This document shows, piece after piece, positions 18,204 to 27,991 of a stretch of DNA of 64,000 bases. The first letter of the stretch is position 1; each line of letters starts with the position of its first letter. The position numbers and the translations under genes are program-made. Source of the stretch: a candidate division KSB1 bacterium (GTDB lineage: Bacteria; Electryoneota; RPQS01); assembly GCA_016214895.1 (NCBI GenBank), contig JACRMR010000008.1:248001-312000 (forward strand), written 5' to 3'. Below the pieces are notes generated by a model. It did no database searches, was not told the origin of the DNA, and saw only the letters and a list, made by a program, of their open reading frames with translations.

Positions 18204-19997
18204 TCACTCCGCTTTCAGGATTGCGAGAAACGCCTCCTGCGGAATCTCGACGTTACCGATGGATTTCATACGCTTCTTCCCCGCCTTCTGTTTCTCCAGT
18301 AGCTTCTTCTTGCGCGTGATATCGCCGCCGTAGCATTTCGCCAGCACGTTCTTGCGCAGCGCCTTGACCGTGGAACGCGCGATGATTCGCGAGCCGAGAC
18401 TCGCCTGGATCGCGACATCGAACATCTGTCGCGGGATCAAGTTGGCCAACCGGTCGCACACCCGCCGACCCCAGCTATAGGCTTTCTCGGTGTGCACGAT
18501 CACCGACAGGGCATCGACAACTTCGCCGTTGACCAGGATGTCCAGTTTGGTCAACTCGCTGCGTCGATAGTCGAGCAGTTCATAGTCGAAGGACGCGTAA
18601 CCGCGGCTGATGCTCTTGAGCTTATCGTAAAAGTCGAAGATGATCTCCGCGAGGGGAAATTGGTAGTGCAGGTTGGCGCGCGTAGCATCAAGGTACACGG
18701 TATCTTGATGAATCCCGCGGTGTTCGATCGCGAGTTGCATGATCGCGCCGATATACTCCTCGGGCGTGATGATCGACGCCTGAATATACGGTTCCTCGAG
18801 GTGATCGGTGGCGGTGGCCGCCGGCAGCATCACGGGATTGTCCACGAGCTTGGTTTCGCCGTCAGTCATGATCGCCCGGTACTCGACGGACGGCACGGTG
18901 CAGACGAGATTCAGGTTGTACTCGCGCTCGAGTCGCTCCTGAATGATCTCAAGATGCAGCAGGCCCAGGAAGCCCACGCGGAAACCGAAGCCCAGTGCGA
19001 TGGACGTTTCCGGTTCATAAATCAGCGCGGAGTCATTCAGGCGCAATTTGCCCATCGAGTCGCGCAACAGCTCATAATCGTTTGTGTCCGCGGGATAGAT
19101 CCCGGCGAATACCATGGGTTTGACTTCGCGATAACCGGGCAGCGGTTCCGCATACGGATTGGCGACATCCAGCACCGTATCGCCGACCTTGAGATCGCGC
19201 ACGTCACGGCAGCCGGAAACGACGTAGCCGACGCTTCCCGCCTGCAACTCGTCCTGTCTAATCTGCGCCAGGCGAAGAATGCCGACCTCGCTGACCTCGT
19301 ACTCCTTCAGTGTAGCCGCGAACCGCAGCTTCATTCCGGGTCGCACGGCGCCGTCAACCACGCGGACATGGGCAATGGCGCCGCGATAGCTTTCGTACAT
19401 GGAGTCGAAGATCAGCGCGCGCAGCGGCGCGCCCGGGTTTCCCTTGGGCGGGGGCACACGTGCGACCACCGCCGCGAGGACCGCTTCGCAGCCGGCGCCG
19501 GTCTTGGCGCTGACTCTCAGGATATCGTCTTCGTCGCAGCCGAGCAGATCGACGATGGAATGCGATACTTCATCGACCCGGGCGATCGGCAGGTCGATCT
19601 TATTCAGAACCGGGATGATCTCCAGTCCGGCATCGAGCGCAAGATAGAGGTTGGAGAGCGTCTGCGCCTCCAGCCCCTGACTCGCATCCACGACCAGCAA
19701 GGCTCCTTCGCACGCCTTCAAGCTGCGGGAGACTTCATAAGTAAAATCGACATGCCCGGGGGTGTCGATCAGATTCAGCGTGTATTCACGGCCGTCGCTG
19801 TGGACGAGGTTCATGGTGATCGGGTGCATCTTGATGGTGATGCCCCGCTCCTGTTCCAGGTCCATGGAGTCCAGCACCTGCTTGCGCATTTGGCGCGGGT
19901 CCAGCGTGTGGGTCAGCTCAAGCAGGCGATCGGCGAGCGTTGACTTGCCGTGGTCAATGTGGGCGACAATACAAAAATTTCGGGTACGATCCTGCAT
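18204..19997 (-). CDS. lepA: elongation factor 4 (LepA), back-translocating GTPase
   Basis: Ribosome-associated GTPase that acts under stress and in 30S subunit biogenesis. The 597 residues match the family exactly. G1 is [14 protein letters not shown] (about 12-25), G2 lies in the ERGITIK switch, G3 is DTPGHVDF (about 79-86), G4 NKID, and the unique C-terminal domain ends with [16 protein letters not shown], rich in Lys. The ATG at 19997 shares one base with the PspC stop (TGATG). Nothing is unusual. Confidence 0.98.
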   Translation of the reverse strand: MQDRTRNFCIVAHIDHGKSTLADRLLELTHTLDPRQMRKQVLDSMDLEQERGITIKMHPITMNLVHSDGREYTLNLIDTPGHVDFTYEVSRSLKACEGALLVVDASQGLEAQTLSNLYLALDAGLEIIPVLNKIDLPIARVDEVSHSIVDLLGCDEDDILRVSAKTGAGCEAVLAAVVARVPPPKGNPGAPLRALIFDSMYESYRGAIAHVRVVDGAVRPGMKLRFAATLKEYEVSEVGILRLAQIRQDELQAGSVGYVVSGCRDVRDLKVGDTVLDVANPYAEPLPGYREVKPMVFAGIYPADTNDYELLRDSMGKLRLNDSALIYEPETSIALGFGFRVGFLGLLHLEIIQERLEREYNLNLVCTVPSVEYRAIMTDGETKLVDNPVMLPAATATDHLEEPYIQASIITPEEYIGAIMQLAIEHRGIHQDTVYLDATRANLHYQFPLAEIIFDFYDKLKSISRGYASFDYELLDYRRSELTKLDILVNGEVVDALSVIVHTEKAYSWGRRVCDRLANLIPRQMFDVAIQASLGSRIIARSTVKALRKNVLAKCYGGDITRKKKLLEKQKAGKKRMKSIGNVEIPQEAFLAILKAE

Positions 19998-20746
19998 CAG
20001 GTAGAGCTTGGGGTCGTCGAAGATGGGGGAGGCGGTCCGGCGCCGTGCACGTTAAGCGGGTTTTCCGCCTCGAGCGGCATGGCGATCCAGCAGATAATAT
20101 ACAGAAGCAGGCCCGTACCTGCAATCAGGAGCAGGGCCAGCCAGACCAGTCGGATGATGGTCGGATCGACATTGAAATAAGCGCCGAAGCCCGTACAGAC
20201 GCCGGCGATTTTTCGACCCTCACGAACGCGCACGAGCCGGCGGACCCGCGATCCGCCCTGAGTAGTGGAACCCTGCATGGCCGTAGCTCCGGTAGATAGT
20301 TCGTCGCCGACGAGTGCTTGTTGTTGGTCGTCACCCGCGGCTTGGTTTCGTTGCCAGATAATCATGGCGAGACCGGCGATAACGAGGACCGCCGGGCCAG
20401 CCCAGCGCACATCGGAGATCTCCCAGAAGCTGGGAAACCAAGAGGTCGAGAGTGCGATCAGGCCGGACAGGATCAGAAAGGCGCCCACCAGGACCAGGGC
20501 GGCCTTGGGACGGTTGGCAGCCGACGGAATATACGGTTCGGCGGCGGCTTCGCGTTCGAGGGGAACAATGAACCAGGCCAGCAGATAGACAACGACGCCG
20601 ATGCCATTCGAAAGCATCGTCAGCGCGACAAACAGCACACGGACGAGCACAGGATCAAGGCCGAGATAGACTGCCATCCCGCCGCAGATACCGGCGAAGA
20701 CGCGTTCCTTTCGTGACCGGGTAAGTTGTCTGACTGCTCGTTCCAT
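19997..20746 (-). CDS. PspC-domain membrane protein with two PspC domains
   Basis: Phage-shock-protein C family protein of 249 residues with a duplicated domain. The first PspC domain is at about 5-62 ([20 protein letters not shown]), a two-helix membrane segment follows (about 78-130), and a second PspC domain is at about 170-230 ([19 protein letters not shown]). PspC proteins sense inner-membrane stress; no PspA, PspB or PspF is adjacent. A charged Gln/Thr-rich linker separates the halves. It sits between greA and lepA with one-base overlap to lepA, so it is probably cotranscribed. The duplication may replace a PspB or PspC partner; that is inference. Confidence 0.88.
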   Translation of the reverse strand: MERAVRQLTRSRKERVFAGICGGMAVYLGLDPVLVRVLFVALTMLSNGIGVVVYLLAWFIVPLEREAAAEPYIPSAANRPKAALVLVGAFLILSGLIALSTSWFPSFWEISDVRWAGPAVLVIAGLAMIIWQRNQAAGDDQQQALVGDELSTGATAMQGSTTQGGSRVRRLVRVREGRKIAGVCTGFGAYFNVDPTIIRLVWLALLLIAGTGLLLYIICWIAMPLEAENPLNVHGAGPPPPSSTTPSST

Positions 20747-20755
20747 GAAGCACCT

Positions 20756-21235
20756 CTATTGCTGGTACGGCATGATCGCGACGATTTTCCAGGAGACGGT
20801 GCCCGACGGCACCTGGATATCCACGGACTCACCGACCTTGGCTCCGATCAACCCCTTGCCAACGGGAGATTGGTGGTTGATTTTGCCTTCGGCGGGGTTC
20901 GCTTCCGTGGGGGAAACCAACGAGTACTCCCGCTCCTGATTCTTCGACAGGTCGAGCACACGGACGCGGGTGTACAGCCGGACCTGATCGGTGTTGACGT
21001 TGGTCTCGTCGATCAAAACCGCGGTATGCAGCGCGCTCTCGAGTTGAAAGATCTTGTGATCGATGCGAGCCAGGTCTTCCTTGGCGGCATGATACTCGGC
21101 GTTTTCCGAGAGGTCGCCATGCGAGCGAGCGGTCGCCAGCTGATTGACCATCGCGGGTCGCTTGACATTTTTCCACTCGGCAAGCTCGATCACGATCTTC
21201 TCGTAGCCTGATTTCGTAATGTAGTGTTTTTCCAA
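20756..21235 (-). CDS. greA: transcription elongation factor GreA
   Basis: Stimulates RNA cleavage by stalled RNA polymerase so elongation can resume. The 159 residues have the N-terminal coiled coil with the acidic tip (SHGDLSENAEYHAAKED, about 38-54) and the C-terminal FKBP-like domain (SPVGKGLIGAKVGESVDIQVP). The start is TTG at 21235, supported by GGAG 8 nt upstream and by the normal N-terminus EKHYITKSGYEKI. It lies 14 nt after the amidase stop in the same orientation. Confidence 0.96.
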   Translation of the reverse strand: MEKHYITKSGYEKIVIELAEWKNVKRPAMVNQLATARSHGDLSENAEYHAAKEDLARIDHKIFQLESALHTAVLIDETNVNTDQVRLYTRVRVLDLSKNQEREYSLVSPTEANPAEGKINHQSPVGKGLIGAKVGESVDIQVPSGTVSWKIVAIMPYQQ

Positions 21236-21249
21236 CCGTCGGTCTCCGC

Positions 21250-22725
21250 CTATTTCTCCGCTTTCTCCGCCTGAAAATAGGCCGCCAGACCGCGCACAAC
21301 TCCGCGGGACAGGCGGCGTAAGTAGTCATCCGATAGCAATAGCTGTTCCTCGGCCGGGTGAATCAGATAGGCTGATTCGATCAAGACAGCCGGGAATTCA
21401 GTCGGCCTTACGACCGCCAGATTCGCATCATACACTCCGTCGTCACGGAGTCCGCCGGTATCAAGAATCTCGCGTTGGATAGTCTCGGCCAGTCGGCGCG
21501 ATTCCGACTGGTAGTAATACGTGCCGCTACCGTGTTTCCGCCACGGGTTTTGCCCGTCGGGCAGCGCGTTGACATGCAGGCTGACAAAACAATCCGCGTT
21601 CAGCGCGCGAGCGGCGTCGATCCGATCGTACAGGCTCAGGTCAACATCCGCCGCGCGGGTTTGCACGACTCGCGCTCCGGTTCGCGCGAGTTCCTCACCG
21701 ATCAACGCCGACCACCGCAGCGCGACGTCTTTCTCGTTCGTGCCCAGGGGTCCGATCGCGCCGGCGGCTGCTCCGCCATGCCCGGCGTCGATCACGATGG
21801 TCTTCCCGCGCAGCTTGCCCCGCTCTCCGGCGAACTGCAGATCCAACATCACCTCAAGCTTGCCGGGCGTCAATGAGACCCGATAGCCGCGTCGGATCGG
21901 TTCGCGGGCGCTGAGTCTGAGCTCGACTTCGCCGTCCTGCTGGATGCAGGCAACGTTGAGCAGTCCGGAATCCCAATTCCGGTATTCGATTCGGTCAACG
22001 AAGGAGACTGTATTGTCGAGCGTAATCACCACGTCGTGGCGATCCGACGAAAGCTCACTGCGATAGAGCGTCGGACCTGATAGATCGAACGATGCGCTTG
22101 CGCTCCGGTCTGAGCCAATGCAAACACCGTTACCGAGCACGACCGGAGCGAGCGTGCTGTCACTGGTGACCGTGACAAACCGCCGATCAACATAGCCAGT
22201 CCTCCTGCCGACGGAAAATTCAAAGAACCCATCAATGGACCGAATTGCCAGGAGGTGGGTTTGCAGTGTTGGAAAGAACTCGTATGCTCCGCCGATCGCC
22301 GTTCTGGTTTGAGCATTCGGGGTTACCACGACCACTACCCGTGGATAGCTAAGAGTATCGACTACCGCTGTGGTTGGAGTGGTCTCCGAGCGGTATCGAT
22401 AGGGTAACACCAGCGAGTCCAACACCCTACCCCCCTGCTCTATTAGAGCCAGCCTCCACGCTTTTGTTCCGGCTTCCTCGTGAATCAGAGGCAAGAACGC
22501 CAGGAATGCCCCCTGTGGGGTCAGCGCCACGATCGTCCCATTCACTTGAAGCTGGCCTCCGGCGGGCTGCACGTTGCCCAGCACGAAAGTGGAATCGAGG
22601 CCGTCCTCATAGACAAACGATTCACCCGGCGCATAGACGCGCGGATAGACCAGCGTAATCCGCTGGGCCGAGGCTGAAACCGTACAGACAAGGAACGCGA
22701 CAATCAGCGCAATTTGGAGAATCAT
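21250..22725 (-). CDS. N-acetylmuramoyl-L-alanine amidase (Amidase_3)
   Basis: Periplasmic zinc enzyme that cleaves the amide bond between MurNAc and L-Ala in peptidoglycan. The 491 residues have a signal peptide (1-20, cut after SASA), a long beta-rich N-terminal region (about 25-290) of unclear fold, and the catalytic domain from about 305. Zinc ligands are the His of DAGHGG and of SLHVNA and the Glu of NEKD; the catalytic Glu lies in LIESAYL. LysM and AMIN domains are not evident, though the N-terminal part could be a divergent AMIN domain. The ATG overlaps the coaX stop (ATGA). Confidence 0.93.
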   Translation of the reverse strand: MILQIALIVAFLVCTVSASAQRITLVYPRVYAPGESFVYEDGLDSTFVLGNVQPAGGQLQVNGTIVALTPQGAFLAFLPLIHEEAGTKAWRLALIEQGGRVLDSLVLPYRYRSETTPTTAVVDTLSYPRVVVVVTPNAQTRTAIGGAYEFFPTLQTHLLAIRSIDGFFEFSVGRRTGYVDRRFVTVTSDSTLAPVVLGNGVCIGSDRSASASFDLSGPTLYRSELSSDRHDVVITLDNTVSFVDRIEYRNWDSGLLNVACIQQDGEVELRLSAREPIRRGYRVSLTPGKLEVMLDLQFAGERGKLRGKTIVIDAGHGGAAAGAIGPLGTNEKDVALRWSALIGEELARTGARVVQTRAADVDLSLYDRIDAARALNADCFVSLHVNALPDGQNPWRKHGSGTYYYQSESRRLAETIQREILDTGGLRDDGVYDANLAVVRPTEFPAVLIESAYLIHPAEEQLLLSDDYLRRLSRGVVRGLAAYFQAEKAEK

Positions 22726-23492
22726 TGCTGATCGGTGACGATTCGGATGCCATGCAACACGAGGTCGGGTTCGACATGCTGAATCGTTCGGCTCTGCGGC
22801 TGCAGTAGGGCGGCGAAACCGCCGGTCCCCACCACGGCGGCGGGCGCTTTCAGGGCATCCCGGATCCGCGAGACCATGCCGTCGATCAGGTCAATCCCGC
22901 CGAACAAAACGCCTGAACGAATCGCAGACTCTGTGCTCGTTCCGATCACGCTGGGCGGGAACGACAGTTCAACAGTCGGCAAGAGCGCGGCGGCCGCGTG
23001 CAGACTGGAGGCGGCGGTGGAGACCCCCGGCGCGATGGCGCCGCCCAAATAGGTTCCGCCCTCATCGATCACGTCGAATACGGTCGCGGTGCCCAAGTCC
23101 ACGACGATGAGCGGCGTTCCGTACTTGTCCGCGCCCGCCACGGCTCCGCACAGTCGATCGGATCCAACGGCGCTCGGTGGCTGGTAGGAAATTCGGAGCG
23201 ACTTGACGCTCTCCGCGCTGATGAAAAATGGCTCGATCGCGAAGCGGCGTCGCACCATTCGCGCATAGTTCTGACTAAGCTCCGGCACGACCGATGAGAT
23301 GGAAATCCGGACCACGCGGTCTTGCCGGATTTCCGCGACTTGCAGGCATTGATTCACGAAGAACCAGAGTTCATCTCCGGTTCGCGGAACTCGCGTGGCA
23401 TGACGCCATGAGTCCACGAGCTGAGTTCCCCGAAACAGCCCTACCGTTGTGTGTGTATTTCCGACATCGACGGCGAGCAGGTGGTCACTCAT
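22722..23492 (-). CDS. coaX: type III pantothenate kinase
   Basis: Phosphorylates pantothenate, the first step of coenzyme A synthesis; insensitive to CoA feedback. The 256 residues match CoaX: AVDVGNTHTTVGLF (N-terminal ASKHA motif, about 8-21), GSDRLCGAVAGADKYG, VVDLGTATVFDVID with the catalytic Asp region, and GGAIAPGVSTAASSLH. It overlaps birA upstream (ATGA) and the amidase downstream. The birA-coaX pair is a common arrangement in bacteria. Confidence 0.96.
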   Translation of the reverse strand: MSDHLLAVDVGNTHTTVGLFRGTQLVDSWRHATRVPRTGDELWFFVNQCLQVAEIRQDRVVRISISSVVPELSQNYARMVRRRFAIEPFFISAESVKSLRISYQPPSAVGSDRLCGAVAGADKYGTPLIVVDLGTATVFDVIDEGGTYLGGAIAPGVSTAASSLHAAAALLPTVELSFPPSVIGTSTESAIRSGVLFGGIDLIDGMVSRIRDALKAPAAVVGTGGFAALLQPQSRTIQHVEPDLVLHGIRIVTDQQ

Positions 23493-24298
23493 GCCTGAAC
23501 GTCTCCGCTGAACAGTTCCTGGATTCGGCCTTGGCCGTCACGCAGCCGCAATTGACCGCGCGGCCCCAGTCCGGCATATTGGCCGACAACGGTCGCGCCT
23601 CCTTCCGTTCGCGTGAGTGCAGTGCCTCGCGGGGGGCCAAATGACTCCCATTCGGCGCAGAGGGCGTCAAATTGACATTCGGTCCACCGATCGAACTCTG
23701 CCTCGAGATGTTGAAGGAACTCGGCCAGCAGGACTTCGCGCGGGATTTCGGTACCCGTCTCATCAAGAATCGATGTCGCATGCTCGCGGAACTCGGCGGG
23801 CAATTCGCCGCGCAGCAAACTCACATTGCATCCCACACCGAGGATCGCGAGACGCTGTCCGGCTTGAATGGATGATTGACCGAGGATCCCGGCAACTTTG
23901 CGGCCATTGAGCAGCACGTCGTTGGGCCATTTCAGCGAGACCTTGGCCTGCTGGCTGACACGATCCCTCAGGGTCCGGGCCAGCGCGATGGCCGGCAGCA
24001 GACTCAGCAGTTCGGCGCCGTCTGAAATTGCGGGGCTTCGGAGCAGCACACTGAACAGCAACGAGCGCTCCGGGAGATCGAGCCAGGAGCGCTCCTGCCG
24101 ACCCCGGCCTTTGGTCTGGTGATCCGCGACGACCACCGCGCCGGTCACGATGAAGTCATCGTGGTTTTCGGCCAGCCAGGCATTCGTCGAGTCGATTTCC
24201 TCGAAATGGCGCAGTTCGCGACCGAATCTTCGCGTTAACAGATGCCGGGCGAACAGCTTGCCGTCCCAGGTCAAGGCGTATCCTCGAACTCGCCCCAC
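23489..24298 (-). CDS. birA: biotin--[acetyl-CoA-carboxylase] ligase (no DNA-binding domain)
   Basis: Attaches biotin to the lysine of BCCP. The 269 residues contain only the catalytic and C-terminal domains, without the helix-turn-helix of E. coli BirA. Key motifs are IDSTNAWL (biotin-binding), [10 protein letters not shown] (adenylate loop, about 63-72), [18 protein letters not shown] (about 122-139) and GVGCNV. The GTG start at 24298 overlaps the mutase by 28 nt; a TTG at 24274 giving a 4-nt TTGA overlap is an equally plausible start. It lies two genes from BCCP, its likely substrate. Confidence 0.95.
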   Translation of the reverse strand: MGRVRGYALTWDGKLFARHLLTRRFGRELRHFEEIDSTNAWLAENHDDFIVTGAVVVADHQTKGRGRQERSWLDLPERSLLFSVLLRSPAISDGAELLSLLPAIALARTLRDRVSQQAKVSLKWPNDVLLNGRKVAGILGQSSIQAGQRLAILGVGCNVSLLRGELPAEFREHATSILDETGTEIPREVLLAEFLQHLEAEFDRWTECQFDALCAEWESFGPPRGTALTRTEGGATVVGQYAGLGPRGQLRLRDGQGRIQELFSGDVQA

Positions 24299-25947
24299 GT
24301 TTCGCGCAGCGTATTGGAGATTTCACCTAGCGTGACATGGGCTTCGACGGCACCGATCAATTCCGGCATCAGATTCTGATTTGAGTTTGCCCGACGTCGC
24401 AAGGAACTCAGTGCATTGCCCACTCGGGCGGCGTCACGTTTCTTCCGCAGCTCGGCCAGTCGGACCTTTTGCTTGTCTTCCAGCGCCGGATCAACTTTGG
24501 TCACCGCGGGCGCGATCTCCCTGGTCTCCTGGAACCGATTGACGCCGACAATCACGCGTTCATTCGTCTCGATCTCGCGCTGATAGCGGTAGGCTTCCGC
24601 CGCGATTTCACGCTGGAAGAAGTGGTTTTCGATGGCCGGAATCGCGCCGCCCATGGCGTCGATGCGGTCGAGATAGTTCCACACGCGGGCTTCGAGCTGG
24701 TCGGTCAGGGCTTCAACATAATAACTGCCGCCTAAGGGATCCACGGTATCCGCGACGCCGGACTCATACGCGATAATCTGCTGGGTGCGCAGAGCGAGGC
24801 GCGCGGCAGCGGCGGACGGCAGAGCGAGCGCTTCATCCATGGCGTTGGTATGCAAACTCTGAGTCCCGCCAAGCACGGCTGCCAGTGCCTGCAACCCCAC
24901 GCGCACCGAATTATTCTCCGGCTGTTGCGCGGTTAACGTGCAGCCCGCGGTTTGCGTGTGAAACCGGAGCATCATGGACTGCGGGTGCTTCGCACCGAAT
25001 CGCTCGTTCATGATTCGCGCCCAGATTCTGCGCGAAGCACGGAATTTCGCCACCTCCTCGAGCACGTTATTGTGACAGCCCCAGAAAAAGGCCAGTCGTG
25101 GCGCGAACTGGTCAACGTGCTGCCCGGCCCGGAGCGCGGCTTCCACATAGGCAATCGCGTTCGCAAACGTAAACGCCAGCTCCTGCACGGCGTTGGCGCC
25201 GGCTTCACGAATGTGATAGCCGGAAATCGACATCGTATTCCACTGCGGAATGTGGTCGTGGCAATACGAGATGATATCGGTGACGAGCCGCATGGACGGT
25301 CGTGGCGGATAGATATAGGTGCCGCGCGCCACGTACTCCTTCAAGATGTCATTTTGCACGGTGCCCGCGAGCCGGTTCAGCTCAATGCCGCGCGCCCTGG
25401 CCACGGCGATGTACAGCGCCAGGAGCGTCGCGGCCGTCGCATTGATCGTCATCGATGTGCTGATTCGCTCCAGCGGGATGCCGTCGAACAACGCCTGCAT
25501 GTCGTCGAGGCTGCACACGGCAACCCCGACGCGGCCGACTTCACCGCCGGCGTGCGGATCATCGCTGTCATAGCCGATCTGTGTCGGTAAGTCAAACGCA
25601 ACCGAGAGCCCGGTCGTGCCCTGACTCAACAGGTACTTGTAGCGGGCGTTTGATTCTTCGGCGGTCCCGAACCCGGCATACTGGCGCATCGTCCAGAGTT
25701 TGCCGCGATAGAGATTCGGATGTACTCCGCGCGTGAACGGATAAAGTCCGGGATAGCCGAGTTTCTGTTCGACCTCGAAGGTACGGTCCGGCTCATAAAG
25801 CCGCTCGATGTCGATGTGGCTGTCGGTCTCGAAGCGCGGCTTCCGTTCGGGATGCGCGGCCGTTAGCTGCTCGACGGCTCTGAGCCATTCACTCCGCGCG
25901 CCAGCGCGAACCGGAGCGTCGCGTTCAGGCAATCCTGCATCATCCAT
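24271..25947 (-). CDS. methylmalonyl-CoA mutase large subunit (N-terminal/alpha chain type)
   Basis: The substrate-binding chain of adenosylcobalamin-dependent methylmalonyl-CoA mutase (succinyl-CoA/methylmalonyl-CoA). The 558 residues form only the TIM-barrel part: [20 protein letters not shown] (about 86-105), [27 protein letters not shown], and [18 protein letters not shown]. The B12-binding domain (DxHxxG) that follows in full-length mutases is absent, so a separate roughly 135-residue subunit is needed; none is in the window. It lies between BCCP and birA, so propionate or methylmalonyl metabolism is the likely context. Confidence 0.9.
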   Translation of the reverse strand: MDDAGLPERDAPVRAGARSEWLRAVEQLTAAHPERKPRFETDSHIDIERLYEPDRTFEVEQKLGYPGLYPFTRGVHPNLYRGKLWTMRQYAGFGTAEESNARYKYLLSQGTTGLSVAFDLPTQIGYDSDDPHAGGEVGRVGVAVCSLDDMQALFDGIPLERISTSMTINATAATLLALYIAVARARGIELNRLAGTVQNDILKEYVARGTYIYPPRPSMRLVTDIISYCHDHIPQWNTMSISGYHIREAGANAVQELAFTFANAIAYVEAALRAGQHVDQFAPRLAFFWGCHNNVLEEVAKFRASRRIWARIMNERFGAKHPQSMMLRFHTQTAGCTLTAQQPENNSVRVGLQALAAVLGGTQSLHTNAMDEALALPSAAAARLALRTQQIIAYESGVADTVDPLGGSYYVEALTDQLEARVWNYLDRIDAMGGAIPAIENHFFQREIAAEAYRYQREIETNERVIVGVNRFQETREIAPAVTKVDPALEDKQKVRLAELRKKRDAARVGNALSSLRRRANSNQNLMPELIGAVEAHVTLGEISNTLRETWGEFEDTP

Positions 25948-25952
25948 GATCG

Positions 25953-26453
25953 CTACTCGAGCACCAGCAGGAGATCGCCCTTTTCCACCGCCTGCCCCTG
26001 GGCGACCTTGATCTGGCTGATCACTCCGTCGCCGGGTGCGCGAATCTCGTTTTCCATCTTCATCGCTTCGAGGATCAGTACGGGTTCGCCTTTCTTGACC
26101 GGCTGACCAATGCTTCCGAGTACGCGGATCACCAGACCGGGCATCGACGCTTTGATCTCGGCACGTCCGCCCGCGGCTTCCGCAGACTTGGACAGGCTGC
26201 GCAGCAGTCGTTCGCGCTCGGTGACCACACTAAGGGCGAATTCGCGGCCCCGGAACCGCACGAACGACTCGTTTTTTCCGCGGTCGATTACCGCCGACAT
26301 CCTGCGGCCGAGCAACTCGAATTTCAGCCCACCGCGGCTGTCCAGCGCTGCCTCGCTGAGCTGGACTCGCTGGCCGTTGACCGTGGTCTCACCGTTCCGG
26401 ATTTCGACTTCGTATTCCCGTTCGCCGACGGTCACTTTGACGGCATTGGACAT
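25953..26453 (-). CDS. biotin carboxyl carrier protein
   Basis: Carries the biotin group between the biotin carboxylase and a carboxyltransferase. The 166 residues have an N-terminal beta-rich part (about 1-90) and a C-terminal biotinyl domain with EAMKMENEI, in which the biotinylated Lys is the K of AMKME (about residue 132), and the usual [13 protein letters not shown] before it. It lies between the biotin carboxylase and the mutase with gaps of 5 to 14 nt. The closer link to propionyl- or acyl-CoA carboxylases than to fatty-acid AccB is inferred from the neighbours. Confidence 0.93.
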   Translation of the reverse strand: MSNAVKVTVGEREYEVEIRNGETTVNGQRVQLSEAALDSRGGLKFELLGRRMSAVIDRGKNESFVRFRGREFALSVVTERERLLRSLSKSAEAAGGRAEIKASMPGLVIRVLGSIGQPVKKGEPVLILEAMKMENEIRAPGDGVISQIKVAQGQAVEKGDLLLVLE

Positions 26454-26467
26454 CGTTTGTCTTTTTG

Positions 26468-27991
26468 CTATTTGCGGAGGGCGGCAAGGCGACCGCTTCG
26501 CGTCCAGTTTGAACCGTTGTTGCCGGATGCAGCGCCCGGCGCGGCCAGTTGAACGTGGGGCGCGCGTTCGGCATTGAGCGCGACGTGCGCGATGGCCGCC
26601 GCCAGCACGGCCTCGTCGTCAAGGGCTTCATTCAATTCGGCGCGATAGCTGTCGAGGAACTCATGGTCGGCCGAATGCGTCGAGAAGTCGGCCTTCGCAA
26701 AGCGCTCCGTGGCCAGGATGTGGCGACAGAAGGAGATATTGGTTCGCACACCAACCACTTCGTAGGCTTCCAGGGCTCGCAGCATCCGCTCAATGGCCGC
26801 GGGCCGCGACTCGGCGCGCGCGATCAACTTGGAGATCATCGGATCGTAGAAACGCGAGACTTCGTCGCCTTCGCGCATCCCCGAGTCTTCGCGAATTCCG
26901 GGGCCGTTCGGACCGCGCAGGCGCGTGAGCTTTCCGGTTGAGGGCAGAAATCCGTTGGCCACATCTTCGGCATAGATTCGGACCTCAATGGCGTGGCCGC
27001 GACGAGTGATCTGTTCTTGGGTGAAGGGCAGTTTCTCCCCGGCGGCCACCATGAGTTGCAGCCGGACCAGATCGTAACCGGTGACCTCCTCCGTAACCGG
27101 GTGCTCCACTTGCAGGCGCGTATTCATCTCGAGGAAGTAGAACCTGCCGTCCGCATCGAGCAAGGTCTCGATGGTCCCCGCGTTCACATATCCGCACGCT
27201 TTGGCCGCCGCCACCGCGGTCGCGCCCATTTTCGCGCGCAGTTCCGGCGTGACGACCGCCGACGGAGATTCTTCGATGATCTTCTGATGACGACGCTGCA
27301 ACGTACACTCGCGTTCGCCGAGATAGACCACGTTGCCGTGCTGATCGGCAAACACTTGAATCTCGATGTGACGCGGATTCTTCAGGTACTTCTCAACGTA
27401 AACCGAGCCGTCGGCAAACGCCGCGAGCGCTTCGCGCTGCGCCGCCTCGTAGGCGCTCTTCATGTCGTCGGCCCGCTCCACGACGCGCATGCCCTTGCCA
27501 CCGCCGCCGGAGACCGCTTTCAACAACACGGGATAGCCGACGCGATTGGCAAACGCTTTCGCGTCATCGGCGGAGGCCACGGGACCGTCGCTTCCGGGCA
27601 CGACCGGCACACCGGCCTTGGTCATCAGCTCCCGCGCTCCGGTTTTGGATCCCATGGAATCGATCGCACGGGGCGGCGGCCCGACCCAAATCAGCCCGGC
27701 ATCCGTGACCCGCTGCGCGAAGTCGGCTTTTTCGGAGTGGAATCCGTAGCCCGGATGAATCGCGTCTGCTCCGGATTTCCCGGCGGCTTCGAGAATCTTC
27801 TCCTGACGCAGATAGCTCTCGGCTGCCGGCGAGGCGCCGATGTCGTGGGCTTCGTCAACGGACTGCACGTGCAAGGCGCTGCGATCCGCATCGGAGTAAA
27901 TGCCGACGGTCGCGATTCCCATCTCGCGCGCCGTGCGAGCGATTCGAACGGCGATTTCGCCGCGATTTGCAATCAGCAGTTTCTTAATCAT
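26468..27991 (-). CDS. biotin carboxylase subunit (acetyl/propionyl-CoA carboxylase alpha)
   Basis: ATP-dependent carboxylation of the biotin on BCCP. The 507 residues start LIANRGEIAVRIARTAREMG and include the ATP-grasp loop SGGGGKGMRVVE (about 165-176), ESPSAV, and EMNTRLQVEHPVTEEVTG (about 289-306). It is longer than E. coli AccC (449) by a C-terminal extension (about 450-507) that ends in a low-complexity Ala/Gly/Asn stretch. The ATG shares one base with the helicase stop (TGATG). A carboxyltransferase (propionyl-CoA carboxylase beta) is not in the window. Confidence 0.95.
   Translation of the reverse strand: MIKKLLIANRGEIAVRIARTAREMGIATVGIYSDADRSALHVQSVDEAHDIGASPAAESYLRQEKILEAAGKSGADAIHPGYGFHSEKADFAQRVTDAGLIWVGPPPRAIDSMGSKTGARELMTKAGVPVVPGSDGPVASADDAKAFANRVGYPVLLKAVSGGGGKGMRVVERADDMKSAYEAAQREALAAFADGSVYVEKYLKNPRHIEIQVFADQHGNVVYLGERECTLQRRHQKIIEESPSAVVTPELRAKMGATAVAAAKACGYVNAGTIETLLDADGRFYFLEMNTRLQVEHPVTEEVTGYDLVRLQLMVAAGEKLPFTQEQITRRGHAIEVRIYAEDVANGFLPSTGKLTRLRGPNGPGIREDSGMREGDEVSRFYDPMISKLIARAESRPAAIERMLRALEAYEVVGVRTNISFCRHILATERFAKADFSTHSADHEFLDSYRAELNEALDDEAVLAAAIAHVALNAERAPHVQLAAPGAASGNNGSNWTRSGRLAALRK

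Noticed and set aside
24271-25947. Full-length methylmalonyl-CoA mutase
   Set aside because: The B12-binding domain is absent and no neighbouring gene supplies it, so it is called the large chain only.
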